From Algoriphagus antarcticus (GTDB lineage Bacteria; Bacteroidota; Bacteroidia; Cytophagales; Cyclobacteriaceae), in assembly GCF_002150685.1 (NCBI RefSeq), contig NZ_MSSW01000065.1, positions 1 through 41,445 of the forward strand: a stretch of 41,445 nucleotides of DNA. Reading direction: 5' to 3'. Of the stretch, positions 35,219 through 41,445 are shown piece by piece. Under the pieces are notes generated by a model, which was not told the DNA's origin, did not search any database, and was given only the letters and a program-made list of their open reading frames with translations. The position numbers and the translations under genes are program-made. Positions within the stretch are counted from its first letter, which is position 1, and every line of letters starts with the position of its first letter.

Positions 35219-36490
35219 TCAATCTTTGGTGATTTTGATTTGTTCGGGCATACGGAATTTTATTATAATTGAAGACATAATTGTCAGTCCACCAATGAGA
35301 AAAATGGCATATTCAATACCGAATATGTCGGCTGTTATACCTGAAATAATTGCCCCCAATGCATAACCTAAATCTCTCCAAAGCCTAAAAGTGCCAATAC
35401 TTTCTGCTCTTTGTTTTGGACTTGTGGCCTGCGCAATAGTGGATAAAAATGTCGGATAAACTAATGCAGTCCCTAAACCTAATATTGCAGAAATGGAAGC
35501 CAAAACATAAAAGTCACTGCTGAATGGTATAAGCAAAATGGCTATTCCTTGTATTAGCATTCCCCAAAAAAGCATTTTCTTTTTAGAGTAATGATCTGAC
35601 ATTTTTCCTGTAAAAAGCTGCCCGATGCCCCATACGGTTGGATAAATGGCGGTGATGATGCCAATACTTTCATTGTTGTAATTCAACGATAGTAGAACTA
35701 TTGGAAGCAATCCCCACATCATACCGTCATTCAGATTGTTTATAAGCCCAGCTTGTGTAACGGCACTTAGCGTCTTGTTTTTGAAAGTGGTTTCCAAAAA
35801 CACATTATCTAAATGAGCCGTGGTGTCAGTCGTGCTCTCTATGTGAACAAAAGCTCTGGTGTCTTTCGCCCACAGCGCTGTTAAAATAAAACCAAAGACA
35901 GAAATGAATATTCCAATGTAAAACGGATAGGGTGTAATACCGTATTTGTTGGCAATATACCCTGTTAGAAATGCAACAAGCCCGACAGCAAAGTAACCTG
36001 CAAATTCATTCAAGCCCATTGCAAACCCACGGTTTTTCTCACCTACAAGGTCAATTTTCATTACTACAGTGCTACTCCAAGTTAAACCTTGGCTTACTCC
36101 TAAAAGGACATTTGCAAAAATTACCCAATTCCAACTTGATGCGTAAATGAGTATAAACGGAATAGGTATGGCTACTATCCAACCCAATAACAGTAAATTT
36201 CTTCGCCCGAATTTATTGGCAAGCCTGCCTGTGTAGTAGTTGGAAATTGCTTTTGAGAAACCGAATGCAGTTATGAAGGAAAGAATGGCTGTCTTTGAGG
36301 CAATTCCAAATTCCAACTCAGCAAACTGCGGGAAAATACTGCGCTCCATACCAATCATTCCGCCTACAAACGCGTTTATGATCACCAAAACGGTAAATTG
36401 TTTCCAATTTTCCCTAAGTCCAACTTTTAGGTTCTCTGTCAATTCACAAAGATCATTTTTTAGGCTTTCTTGCTTTGTGACAAAATACAC
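35219..36490 (-). CDS. Major facilitator superfamily transporter
   Basis: A 423-residue transporter with 12 predicted membrane helices. The loop-2 signature appears as GRLANKFGRRNLLLLG, with its repeat GKMSDHYSKKKMLFWG in the second half. About 30 residues precede the first helix (FTVLVIINAFVGGMIGMERS), unusually long, so a start a few codons later is possible. It resembles drug or solute exporters of Bacteroidota. The substrate cannot be told from sequence. No regulator or operon partner is adjacent. Confidence 0.88.
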   Translation of the reverse strand: MYFVTKQESLKNDLCELTENLKVGLRENWKQFTVLVIINAFVGGMIGMERSIFPQFAELEFGIASKTAILSFITAFGFSKAISNYYTGRLANKFGRRNLLLLGWIVAIPIPFILIYASSWNWVIFANVLLGVSQGLTWSSTVVMKIDLVGEKNRGFAMGLNEFAGYFAVGLVAFLTGYIANKYGITPYPFYIGIFISVFGFILTALWAKDTRAFVHIESTTDTTAHLDNVFLETTFKNKTLSAVTQAGLINNLNDGMMWGLLPIVLLSLNYNNESIGIITAIYPTVWGIGQLFTGKMSDHYSKKKMLFWGMLIQGIAILLIPFSSDFYVLASISAILGLGTALVYPTFLSTIAQATSPKQRAESIGTFRLWRDLGYALGAIISGITADIFGIEYAIFLIGGLTIMSSIIIKFRMPEQIKITKD

Positions 36491-36900
36491 AGATTTGTTT
36501 ATTGGCTCTGTCCTTTGCTGAAATTGTAGGATTTAATTGCGGGTGAACTAGTGTTTTTAGGAATCTAAAAATCTTAGTGACTTGAATTATAAATTCGAAG
36601 GTATATCACGTGTTGATACTTTCTTCAACTTTTCGGGATTATGCCTAGTTTCGAATTTCAGTACAAAGTGGAATTTAAGCAGATTAGCGGAGTCGAGCGG
36701 TGGGGGTGGGAGATTAAATTCTCTAAAAATGATACGATATGATTCGAAATTCTGCGATCGCAATATGGTTCTAGCGGTCATTTATGTGGAAAGCTGGCGG
36801 GTAATCTATCAAGTCCAACTATAGATTTGACTACACCGAGAAGAGTAGTCTATTCCATCTGTTCCTTTATTTTAGTCATAATGCTGCTTACACTTTCTTT
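36491..36900. other. Intergenic gap with type 2 repeat
   Basis: No gene is supported. The type 2 repeat at 36660-36711 (ACAAAGTGGAATTTAAGCAG then GCGGAGTCGAGCGGTGGGGG) occurs here without its usual right half. Confidence 0.45.
36660..36711 (+). repeat. Type 2 repeat, solo copy
   Basis: It shares CAAAGTGGAATTTAAG and GGTGGGGGTGGGAG with the left halves of the composites at 34868 and 37782 but is not followed by the structured right half. Confidence 0.55.
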
Positions 36901-37708
36901 TCAAGCCTGGAAAAAGGCAAACCACTTTTTGCCCAAGTCTTTGAGTGATGCGCCCAAATGATACACTTCTGCGGTATCAACAATTAAAAAGCGGTCGTGG
37001 CTTTGAGCAAAGGGTTTGAGTGTAAAGTTGCCGTAATGCTCGTGGGCTTTTTGGATGTCTAAGCTCAGCTGTTTGCTAATGGTTTTGGTGAGCAGTAGCA
37101 CGTTTACTGCTTTTTGTTTTTTCGATAAATGGGTCAAAGTACTTTCGTCAATGTAGTTATCTATCAATACGATGCTTTGCTTGTCAGAGCGGATAATTTT
37201 AGAAGTTAAGGCATAGGCATCAAACACTTGACCGTTAAAAAACACACCTTGCTTGGGAATGAGCTGAGTACTTATCTGCAAATCAATATCGTTTACCTTG
37301 TTTTTCAAGGTTTCTAAGTTGTCTTCTAATCTAGTCATTCGGTTGTTTATGGCATAACCTTTCAAAAGGTAGTCTTTCAAAACTCTGTTAGCCCAAATCC
37401 GAAATTGTGTGCCTTGTTTGGACTTTACTCTATAGCCTACTGAGATAACTACATCCAAATTGTAGTATTCGATCTTGCGCTTTATCGTTCGCTTCTTTTT
37501 GAACTGTCAAGGATTCCTTGACAGTTGCTTCTCTTTCCAACTCATTCTCCTGAAAACAATTATTGATGTGTAAACTAATGTTTTGTTTAGTTTGATCGAA
37601 TAATGCTGCCATTTGTTGCTGTGACAGCCAAACAGTTTCATCCTCAATTCTCACCTCAATATGCTCGGCAAGTTCATCGGGTCGATATAAAATGATTTCA
37701 TTTTTCAT
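36901..37708 (-). pseudogene. RhuM protein with PLD-like C-terminal domain, frameshifted
   Basis: Two frames, 37708-37430 and 37458-36901, make one protein of about 268 residues. The first part has the RhuM opening (VRIEDETVWLSQQQMAALFD then TKQNISLHINN). The second continues LDVVISVGYRVKSKQGTQFR and WANRVLKDYLLKGYAIN. The break lies near 37485-37500, where removing one base restores IKRKIEYYNLDVVIS. The C-terminal about 110 residues have HDRFLIVD, an HxR(x4)D variant of the PLD HxK(x4)D motif, and end YHLGASLKDLGKKWFAFF, as in RhuM/ORF6N proteins with a PLD-like nuclease domain. It shares the RhuM domain with the gene at 3930 but carries a different effector. Confidence 0.75.
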
Positions 37709-37781
37709 ATCAATTCAAAAATTGGGTTTAGGATCTCAGTACTTTATTCATCTAATACTTGTATTTCGTGAAAAATTTCGG

Positions 37782-37927
37782 GGCAAAGTGGAATTTAAGT
37801 ATAACCACCGTTTTCAAATACTTTTGGAGGATCGGTTGAAGGAGGCATAGGGTGGAATTGTAAATTCCTGAAAAATAATAAAGCCTAGTTTTTCCCGATG
37901 GCTATCGCGGACTATGCCTAGGCTAGA
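37782..37927 (+). repeat. Composite repeat, degenerate (type 2 plus copy F)
   Basis: The left half GGGGCAAAGTGGAATTTAAG, TTCAAATACTTTTGGAGGAT; the right half from 37855 AATTGTAAATTCCTG, AAGCCTAG...CCTAGGCTAG. In copy F the loop of the first stem is filled by an imperfect CCCGATGGCTATCGCGG palindrome, as if one repeat had inserted in the other. Confidence 0.55.
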
Positions 37928-37938
37928 GCAGCAGTTCA

Positions 37939-38433
37939 TCATATCACAGATTTCTCCAGGACATAATCATCCATTACATAGCCATTGCCAATATCTTGAA
38001 CAATCGAGTCAATCGTAATAAACCCCATTTTTTCGTAGACCTGAATAGAACTGGAATTATACTTATTGACCGTCAATTCTATTTTCTTTAACTGAAGTTC
38101 TATTGCTTGGGCTTCTATAAAGGTGAGTGCCAAACGACCCATTCCCATTCCTCTCATAGAATCCAGGACATAGAGCTTACTTAAAAACAGGGATTCTTCC
38201 TTCCTGCTGAAAGCGAAATAACCCACGGGAACAGCTTGATGGAGTAATAGATAATACCTCATTCCTTTTTCTACCTGATCTTCACTGGCCAATACTGATT
38301 GAAATTTTTGGAGCATATAAGAAACCTGTTCTTCTCCGATTATGGGGCCAAAATGCTCGAACCAAATCCGATTTGCCAAGTCGGCAATTGTGGTATACTC
38401 AGCTGTAGTTCGCGCAGGCAGGATAGTTTTCAT
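37939..38433 (-). CDS. GNAT-family N-acetyltransferase
   Basis: A 164-residue acetyltransferase. The acetyl-CoA loop is MRGMGMGRLAL (R/QxxGxG/A type, near residue 93), preceded by the strand LYVLDS and followed by KIELTVNKYNSSSIQVYEKMGF, the usual second half. Substrate unknown. It stands alone between repeat copies F and G. Confidence 0.88.
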   Translation of the reverse strand: MKTILPARTTAEYTTIADLANRIWFEHFGPIIGEEQVSYMLQKFQSVLASEDQVEKGMRYYLLLHQAVPVGYFAFSRKEESLFLSKLYVLDSMRGMGMGRLALTFIEAQAIELQLKKIELTVNKYNSSSIQVYEKMGFITIDSIVQDIGNGYVMDDYVLEKSVI

Positions 38434-38582
38434 AGAGTTTCAAATTCACCATACTTGCAAATAATTAAGCAGGATCAAAGTAGATAAAATTGGAGTGAAT
38501 CGAGTTGATAGCACAAAAATATAAAGCAGTGTAATTCCATCATTGAATCTATGATGAGGGAGCTTTTGAAAAAGATGGGTTT

Positions 38583-38657
38583 GAATTGGAAATTCCCGGG
38601 AAATAGTAAAGTGTAGTTTTAAACTACGCTTAGGCTAGCATTTTACTCCCAGATGAG
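38583..38657 (+). repeat. Structured repeat family, copy G
   Basis: AATTGGAAATTCCCGGG, GTGTAGTTTTAAACTACGC, CATTTTACTCCCAGATGAG. The stretch before it, CTTTTGAAAAAGATGGGTTT, matches the same place in the composite at 34868. Confidence 0.7.
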
Positions 38658-38707
38658 ATTCTTGGAGTTTATGAGTCGGTGGAGGAATTGAGTCACGGCT
38701 GTGCTTT

Positions 38708-39793
38708 TCAGCTTTTTTCCAATATTTTCATGAGTTCATGGTTCAGGTAAAGTTTTTCTTTACCAATCTTAATTGATCGTAAAAAACCACTCTCTTCTAA
38801 ATCACGAAGGTAATTACCTACTGTTTTTGCTGAGCCTAAGCCTGCATCGATCAAAAATTGTCTTTTAGTGTAGGGTAGGTTGAATAGTATCTCTACTAAC
38901 TCCTTCGAATAAACCTTTGGTAACTCCGCTTTGATTTTTTGAGAAATTGTATCCATCAGCGAAATGATTTCTTCTAATCTTTTCAGTCCATTTATGGCAT
39001 TCACCTCTACCATGTCTAGCATATATAGCACATAATCCTCCCACGAATCATGCTCAGTTACATTCCGCAAACTCTGGTAATATTCCGCTTTGTTTTTGAT
39101 GATATACTCACTCAAATAAATTACAGGGATATCCAATAGCTTACTCATCTTTAGATACAATAGAAGCAGTATTCTCCCCGTCCTGCCATTACCATCTGAG
39201 AATGGGTGAATAGCTTCGAATTGGTAATGCATTAAGGCCATTTTTATCAAGGGGTCCAATGACTCGTCTTCGTTGATAAACTTTTCTAGGTTGGCAAGTT
39301 TTTCCCGAATAATGTTTTCCCCTGATGGAGGAGTATAGATTACTTCGCCTGATGTATTCGAAAGGGTTGTTCCAGGCATTGCTCTAATCCCAGCTGTATT
39401 TTGTTTGATACATTGAACAATCTCAATACAAAGATTAGTTGTTATGAATGGCTTACTTTCAAGTTGGTTCAATCCCAACCAAAGGGCTTCTTTGTAGCTC
39501 AGAACTTCCTTAGTTGCGGAGTCGCCAAATTTCTTGTCTGCTACAATTGACTTATACAAGTCATCATTAGTCGTGATAATATTTTCAATTTCCGAACTGG
39601 CTTTTGCTTCCTGTAAATGGATGGTATCTAGAAAAAGTCTAGGATTAGGCAGATTTTTCAATGTGCCGTTCAACTGAGCTAATGCTCTACTTGCTGAGAT
39701 CGTCTTTAAAAGCACTTTTTTAGTCTCCAATTCAAACTTCGGAGGCAATGGAGGCAACTGATTAAATGGTTTTTTCCGATCAAAACTAGACAT
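38708..39793 (-). CDS. Fic-family protein (class II) with C-terminal winged helix
   Basis: A 361-residue Fic protein. The inhibitory helix motif (S/T)xxxE(G/N) is SSEIEN at 66-71 in the N-terminal domain, so the protein is class II and self-inhibited. The catalytic motif HPFSDGNGRTGR is at 196-207, and the flap region is near SGEVIYTPPSG (148-158). The last about 70 residues (LPYTKRQFLIDAGLGSAKTV then GNYLRDLEESGFL) form a winged helix. These enzymes AMPylate Ser/Thr/Tyr of proteins, often themselves. The winged helix and the repeated GGGTAAAT sites just upstream (39826-39885) suggest the protein controls its own promoter. Confidence 0.88.
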   Translation of the reverse strand: MSSFDRKKPFNQLPPLPPKFELETKKVLLKTISASRALAQLNGTLKNLPNPRLFLDTIHLQEAKASSEIENIITTNDDLYKSIVADKKFGDSATKEVLSYKEALWLGLNQLESKPFITTNLCIEIVQCIKQNTAGIRAMPGTTLSNTSGEVIYTPPSGENIIREKLANLEKFINEDESLDPLIKMALMHYQFEAIHPFSDGNGRTGRILLLLYLKMSKLLDIPVIYLSEYIIKNKAEYYQSLRNVTEHDSWEDYVLYMLDMVEVNAINGLKRLEEIISLMDTISQKIKAELPKVYSKELVEILFNLPYTKRQFLIDAGLGSAKTVGNYLRDLEESGFLRSIKIGKEKLYLNHELMKILEKS

Positions 39794-39825
39794 AGAAAAA
39801 GGGTAGCATTTACACTCGATAAGAT

Positions 39826-39885
39826 AACACGGGTAAATATATCGATAATTTACCCGTGTTTACAACACAAGGGTAATTGTTACGG
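39826..39885. promoter_or_regulatory. Operator-like palindrome upstream of fic
   Basis: AACACGGGTAAAT (39826-39838) and ATTTACCCGTGTT (39848-39860) are perfect 13-bp arms around a 9-base spacer, 33 bases upstream of the Fic start. Two further half-sites, ACAAGGGTAATT (39866-39877) and TTACGGGTG (39880-39888), follow, and GGGTAGCATT sits next to the start. This is the look of a multi-site operator. Confidence 0.6.
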
Positions 39886-39893
39886 GTGTATTT

Positions 39894-39978
39894 AGGTGTA
39901 GTTGCATCCGACCACTGTACGGATTACACCTAGCCATGGCAGATTACACCTAGGCTAGCATTCTACACCTGGTGGGGG
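39894..39978 (+). repeat. Structured repeat family, copy H
   Basis: GTGTAG, ATCCGACCACTGTACGGAT, TACACC, then a second TTACACCTAGG and CTACACCTGGTGGGGG. Relative to copy C the C-G pair of the first stem is a T-A pair, and the hairpin at the end changes from CTC/GAG to CAC/GTG. Confidence 0.7.
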
Positions 39979-40308
39979 ACAAACGATATGACTACATCAA
40001 ACTTGGGAATAAGGATGAATTATAAATTCTTAAAAATAGGAAAGCGTAGTTGCATCCGACCACTGTACGGATTGCGCTTAGAAAAACGCTCTACGCCTAT
40101 CGGGGGCTGTGAATGAGTTCGACACCCTACGGGGTCGTTTAAATATTGGTATTCGTTTTACCACGGGTTTCACCCATGGCTATTCATGGTTTGATCCTTT
40201 CAGGATCATTTACTGTATTTCAACCTCGCATTTTTTATTGAACATCAAGACCACGAAGTGGTCAAACCATGAATAGCCCCCGGTAAAACCGGGGGTTAAA
40301 TAATGAAG
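39951..40308 (+). repeat. Multi-hairpin tandem unit 1
   Basis: It includes repeat copy I (40021-40107) and then hairpins CGACACCCTACGGGGTCG (40120-40137), CCACGGGTTTCACCCATGG (40161-40179), a 17-bp inverted repeat GGCTATTCATGGTTTGA (40178-40194) with TCAAACCATGAATAGCC (40262-40278) enclosing GATCC/GGATC (40193-40207) and GACCAC/GTGGTC (40249-40263), and CCCCCGG/CCGGGGG (40277-40295). Confidence 0.8.
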
Positions 40309-40358
40309 TAAAAAGCTACGACGACTGCGAAGCTGTCGAACTTTTGGTTAACTGATAA

Positions 40359-40430
40359 ACAAATTCCTGAAAAATAGTAAAGCTTAGTTTAAACAACGCT
40401 TAGGCTAGCATTCTACACCTGGTGGGGGAC
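40359..40430 (+). repeat. Structured repeat family, copy J
   Basis: AAATTCCTGAAAAATAGTAA, AGCTTAGTTTAAACAACGCT, then CTACACCTGGTGGGGG, which is also the start of tandem unit 2. Confidence 0.65.
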
Positions 40431-40752
40431 AAACGATATGACTACATCAAACTTGGGAATAAGGATGAATCATAAATTCCCAAAAAATAATAATGCGTAG
40501 TTGCATCCGACCACTGTACGGATTACGCTTAGAAAAACGCTCTACGCCTATCGGGGGCTGTGAATGAGTTCGACGCCCTTCGGGGTCGTTTAGATGTTGC
40601 TATTGATTTTACCACGGGTTTCACCCATGGCTATTCATGGTTTGATCATTTCAGGATCATTTACTGTATTTCAACCTCACATTTTTTATTGAACATCAAG
40701 ACCACGAAGTGGTCAAACCATGAATAGCCCCCGGTAAAACCGGGGGTTTAGA
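40401..40752 (+). repeat. Multi-hairpin tandem unit 2
   Basis: A second copy of unit 1 shifted by 450-451 bases, including repeat copy K (40471-40559). The 17-bp arms, the GACCAC/GTGGTC hairpin and the CCCCCGG/CCGGGGG hairpin are kept. GATCC of the inner hairpin has become GATCA, and the first hairpin reads CGACGCCCTTCGGGGTCG. Confidence 0.8.
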
Positions 40753-40918
40753 ATGGCGACGAAAAATGTCAACCCTGACAGGGGTTGAACTAGTGGGAAA
40801 TGGAATGCTTCCAAAATCTATAGAAATCCACCAAGTCATCAAGATGATTTGACTATATCTCTCCCATAAAATGAAAATAAATCTTATCCCCCGAATTGCT
40901 CACGACTGCTGTACGGGA

Positions 40919-40996
40919 TTCCCAACAATATAAAAGGGTAGTTGCATCCGACCACTGTACGGATTACGCTTAGTCAAGTGCTCTACTCCAGAGGGG
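40919..40996 (+). repeat. Structured repeat family, copy L
   Basis: GGGTAGTTGCATCCGACCAC, TGTACGGATTACGCTTAG and CTACTCCAGAGGGGG, the rightmost copy seen. Confidence 0.7.
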
Positions 40997-41019
40997 GATT
41001 GCAAATCCCTAGATCAAGG

Positions 41020-41290
41020 TTCGAGATTGCAAATCTCGAACAGCAAGGACAGCAAGGATCATAGGTAAATAGCGATGATATTTTTGTAGCCTAGGGTTTT
41101 AACCCTAGGTAACTAATCAAAAATGATTTCCAGGTTTTGGCCGGGTAGATTTCAATCGAGAAAATGACGGTTCGCCGAAACAAGGGAAGGTTTGTTTGTG
41201 GGATTAATCCCGATAATCATCGGGACCCAGGATAAAATTTCGAGATTACAAATCTCGAGCAGCAGGGTTACAAATCTCGAACAGCAGGTG
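41020..41290. repeat. Palindromic GAGATTGCAAATCTCG repeats and CCCGAT palindrome
   Basis: A perfect 21-bp palindrome centred on GAGATTGCAAATCTC is at 41020-41040. A second, CGAGATTACAAATCTCG, is at 41241-41257 and a partial third at 41268-41290. Each is followed by AGCAGG or AGCAAGG. ATCCCGATAATCATCGGGAC lies at 41207-41226. Confidence 0.6.
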
Positions 41291-41373
41291 TAATCGAAAA
41301 TCAAACATTAAAACGTTAATCCTATTTATTTTTTATCGTGTACTTTTAGTATTCATCAAATCCAAAAAGATCA

Positions 41374-41445
41374 ATGAACCTAGCTGCCATCGATATCGGT
41401 ACCAATTCCATTCATATGATAATCGTCAAAGTCACCTCGAGACAG
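41374..41445 (+). CDS. Ppx/GppA-family phosphatase, N-terminal part
   Basis: The first 24 codons, MNLAAIDIGTNSIHMIIVKV then TSRQ, run off the window end. AAIDIGTNSIHMIIV is the phosphate-1 loop of the sugar kinase/Hsp70/actin fold as found in exopolyphosphatase and pppGpp phosphohydrolase. These enzymes remove phosphate from polyphosphate or pppGpp. Which of the two it prefers cannot be judged from this piece. Its upstream region is full of palindromic repeats. Confidence 0.85.
   Translation, partial: MNLAAIDIGTNSIHMIIVKVTSRQ

Larger units (their letters stand above)
39794..41373. other. 1.6-kb gene-free region of repeats
   Basis: From left to right: the fic operator region, repeat copies H to L, two tandem multi-hairpin blocks (39951-40308 and 40401-40752), and palindromic GAGATTGCAAATCTCG-type repeats up to the Ppx/GppA gene. 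No protein-like frame was found. Confidence 0.6.

Noticed and set aside
36582..36824. Frames on both strands around 36582-36824
   Set aside because: They translate the type 2 repeat (Pro/Gly-rich runs), not a conserved protein.
30847..40996. CRISPR array
   Set aside because: Copies are 70-90 bp, lie hundreds to thousands of bases apart among genes, have no regular spacers, and no cas gene is present.

Overview
The window looks like a chromosome segment of a Bacteroidota bacterium, most likely order Cytophagales (Algoriphagus/Cyclobacteriaceae-like). The signs are moderate-to-low GC, few Shine-Dalgarno sites, a TAnnTTTG-type promoter, a type IX secretion (T9SS) sorting domain, an IntDOT-type integrase, Bacteroidota-type QueA, MenC, ValS and GreB proteins, and short dispersed palindromes typical of this group. 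The genus is an inference from protein style, not from a marker gene.

Layout. 0-7 kb is accessory: a lipoprotein with YD-like repeats, a T9SS-exported Lys-C-like serine protease broken by one frameshift, a RhuM-Fic/Doc fusion, and a tyrosine integrase next to a tRNA-Ser(GCT), which looks like one end of an integrated element. 7-20.9 kb is mostly core metabolism: queA, menC, a 6-phosphogluconolactonase-like lipoprotein, ppc, valS, an AAA/DUF4143 ATPase, greB, a DUF2867 gene beside a decayed second greB start, and an alpha/beta hydrolase. 21-30.5 kb holds a ZnT9-like CDF transporter, a DUF1206 membrane protein, an IS1595-family transposase remnant, a secreted beta-helix protein, a secreted-protein pseudogene with two frameshifts, a class C beta-lactamase-like serine hydrolase and an AlkA-type glycosylase.

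30.5-41.4 kb is gene-poor and repeat-rich. It contains a NPNGTHS-repeat protein, a metzincin-like protease with a separate signal-peptide ORF, an MFS transporter, a frameshifted RhuM-PLD gene, a GNAT, a class II Fic protein with a palindromic operator-like region, and the first 24 codons of a Ppx/GppA phosphatase. Its intergenic spaces carry at least 12 copies of one structured repeat, all in the same orientation. In several places the repeat is the right half of a roughly 180-bp composite. Next to Fic lies a tandemly duplicated block of about 350 bp made of nested hairpins.

The most unusual content is this repeat landscape: the same-orientation repeat family with compensating changes in its stems, the multi-hairpin tandem block, and small IS1595-derived (MITE-like) elements, two copies of which carry an inner segment in opposite orientations. 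The second theme is a set of modular RhuM/Fic proteins (RhuM-Fic, RhuM-PLD, stand-alone Fic). Several genes are interrupted by single-base frameshifts. They may be real decay or sequence errors, and reads over those sites would decide.
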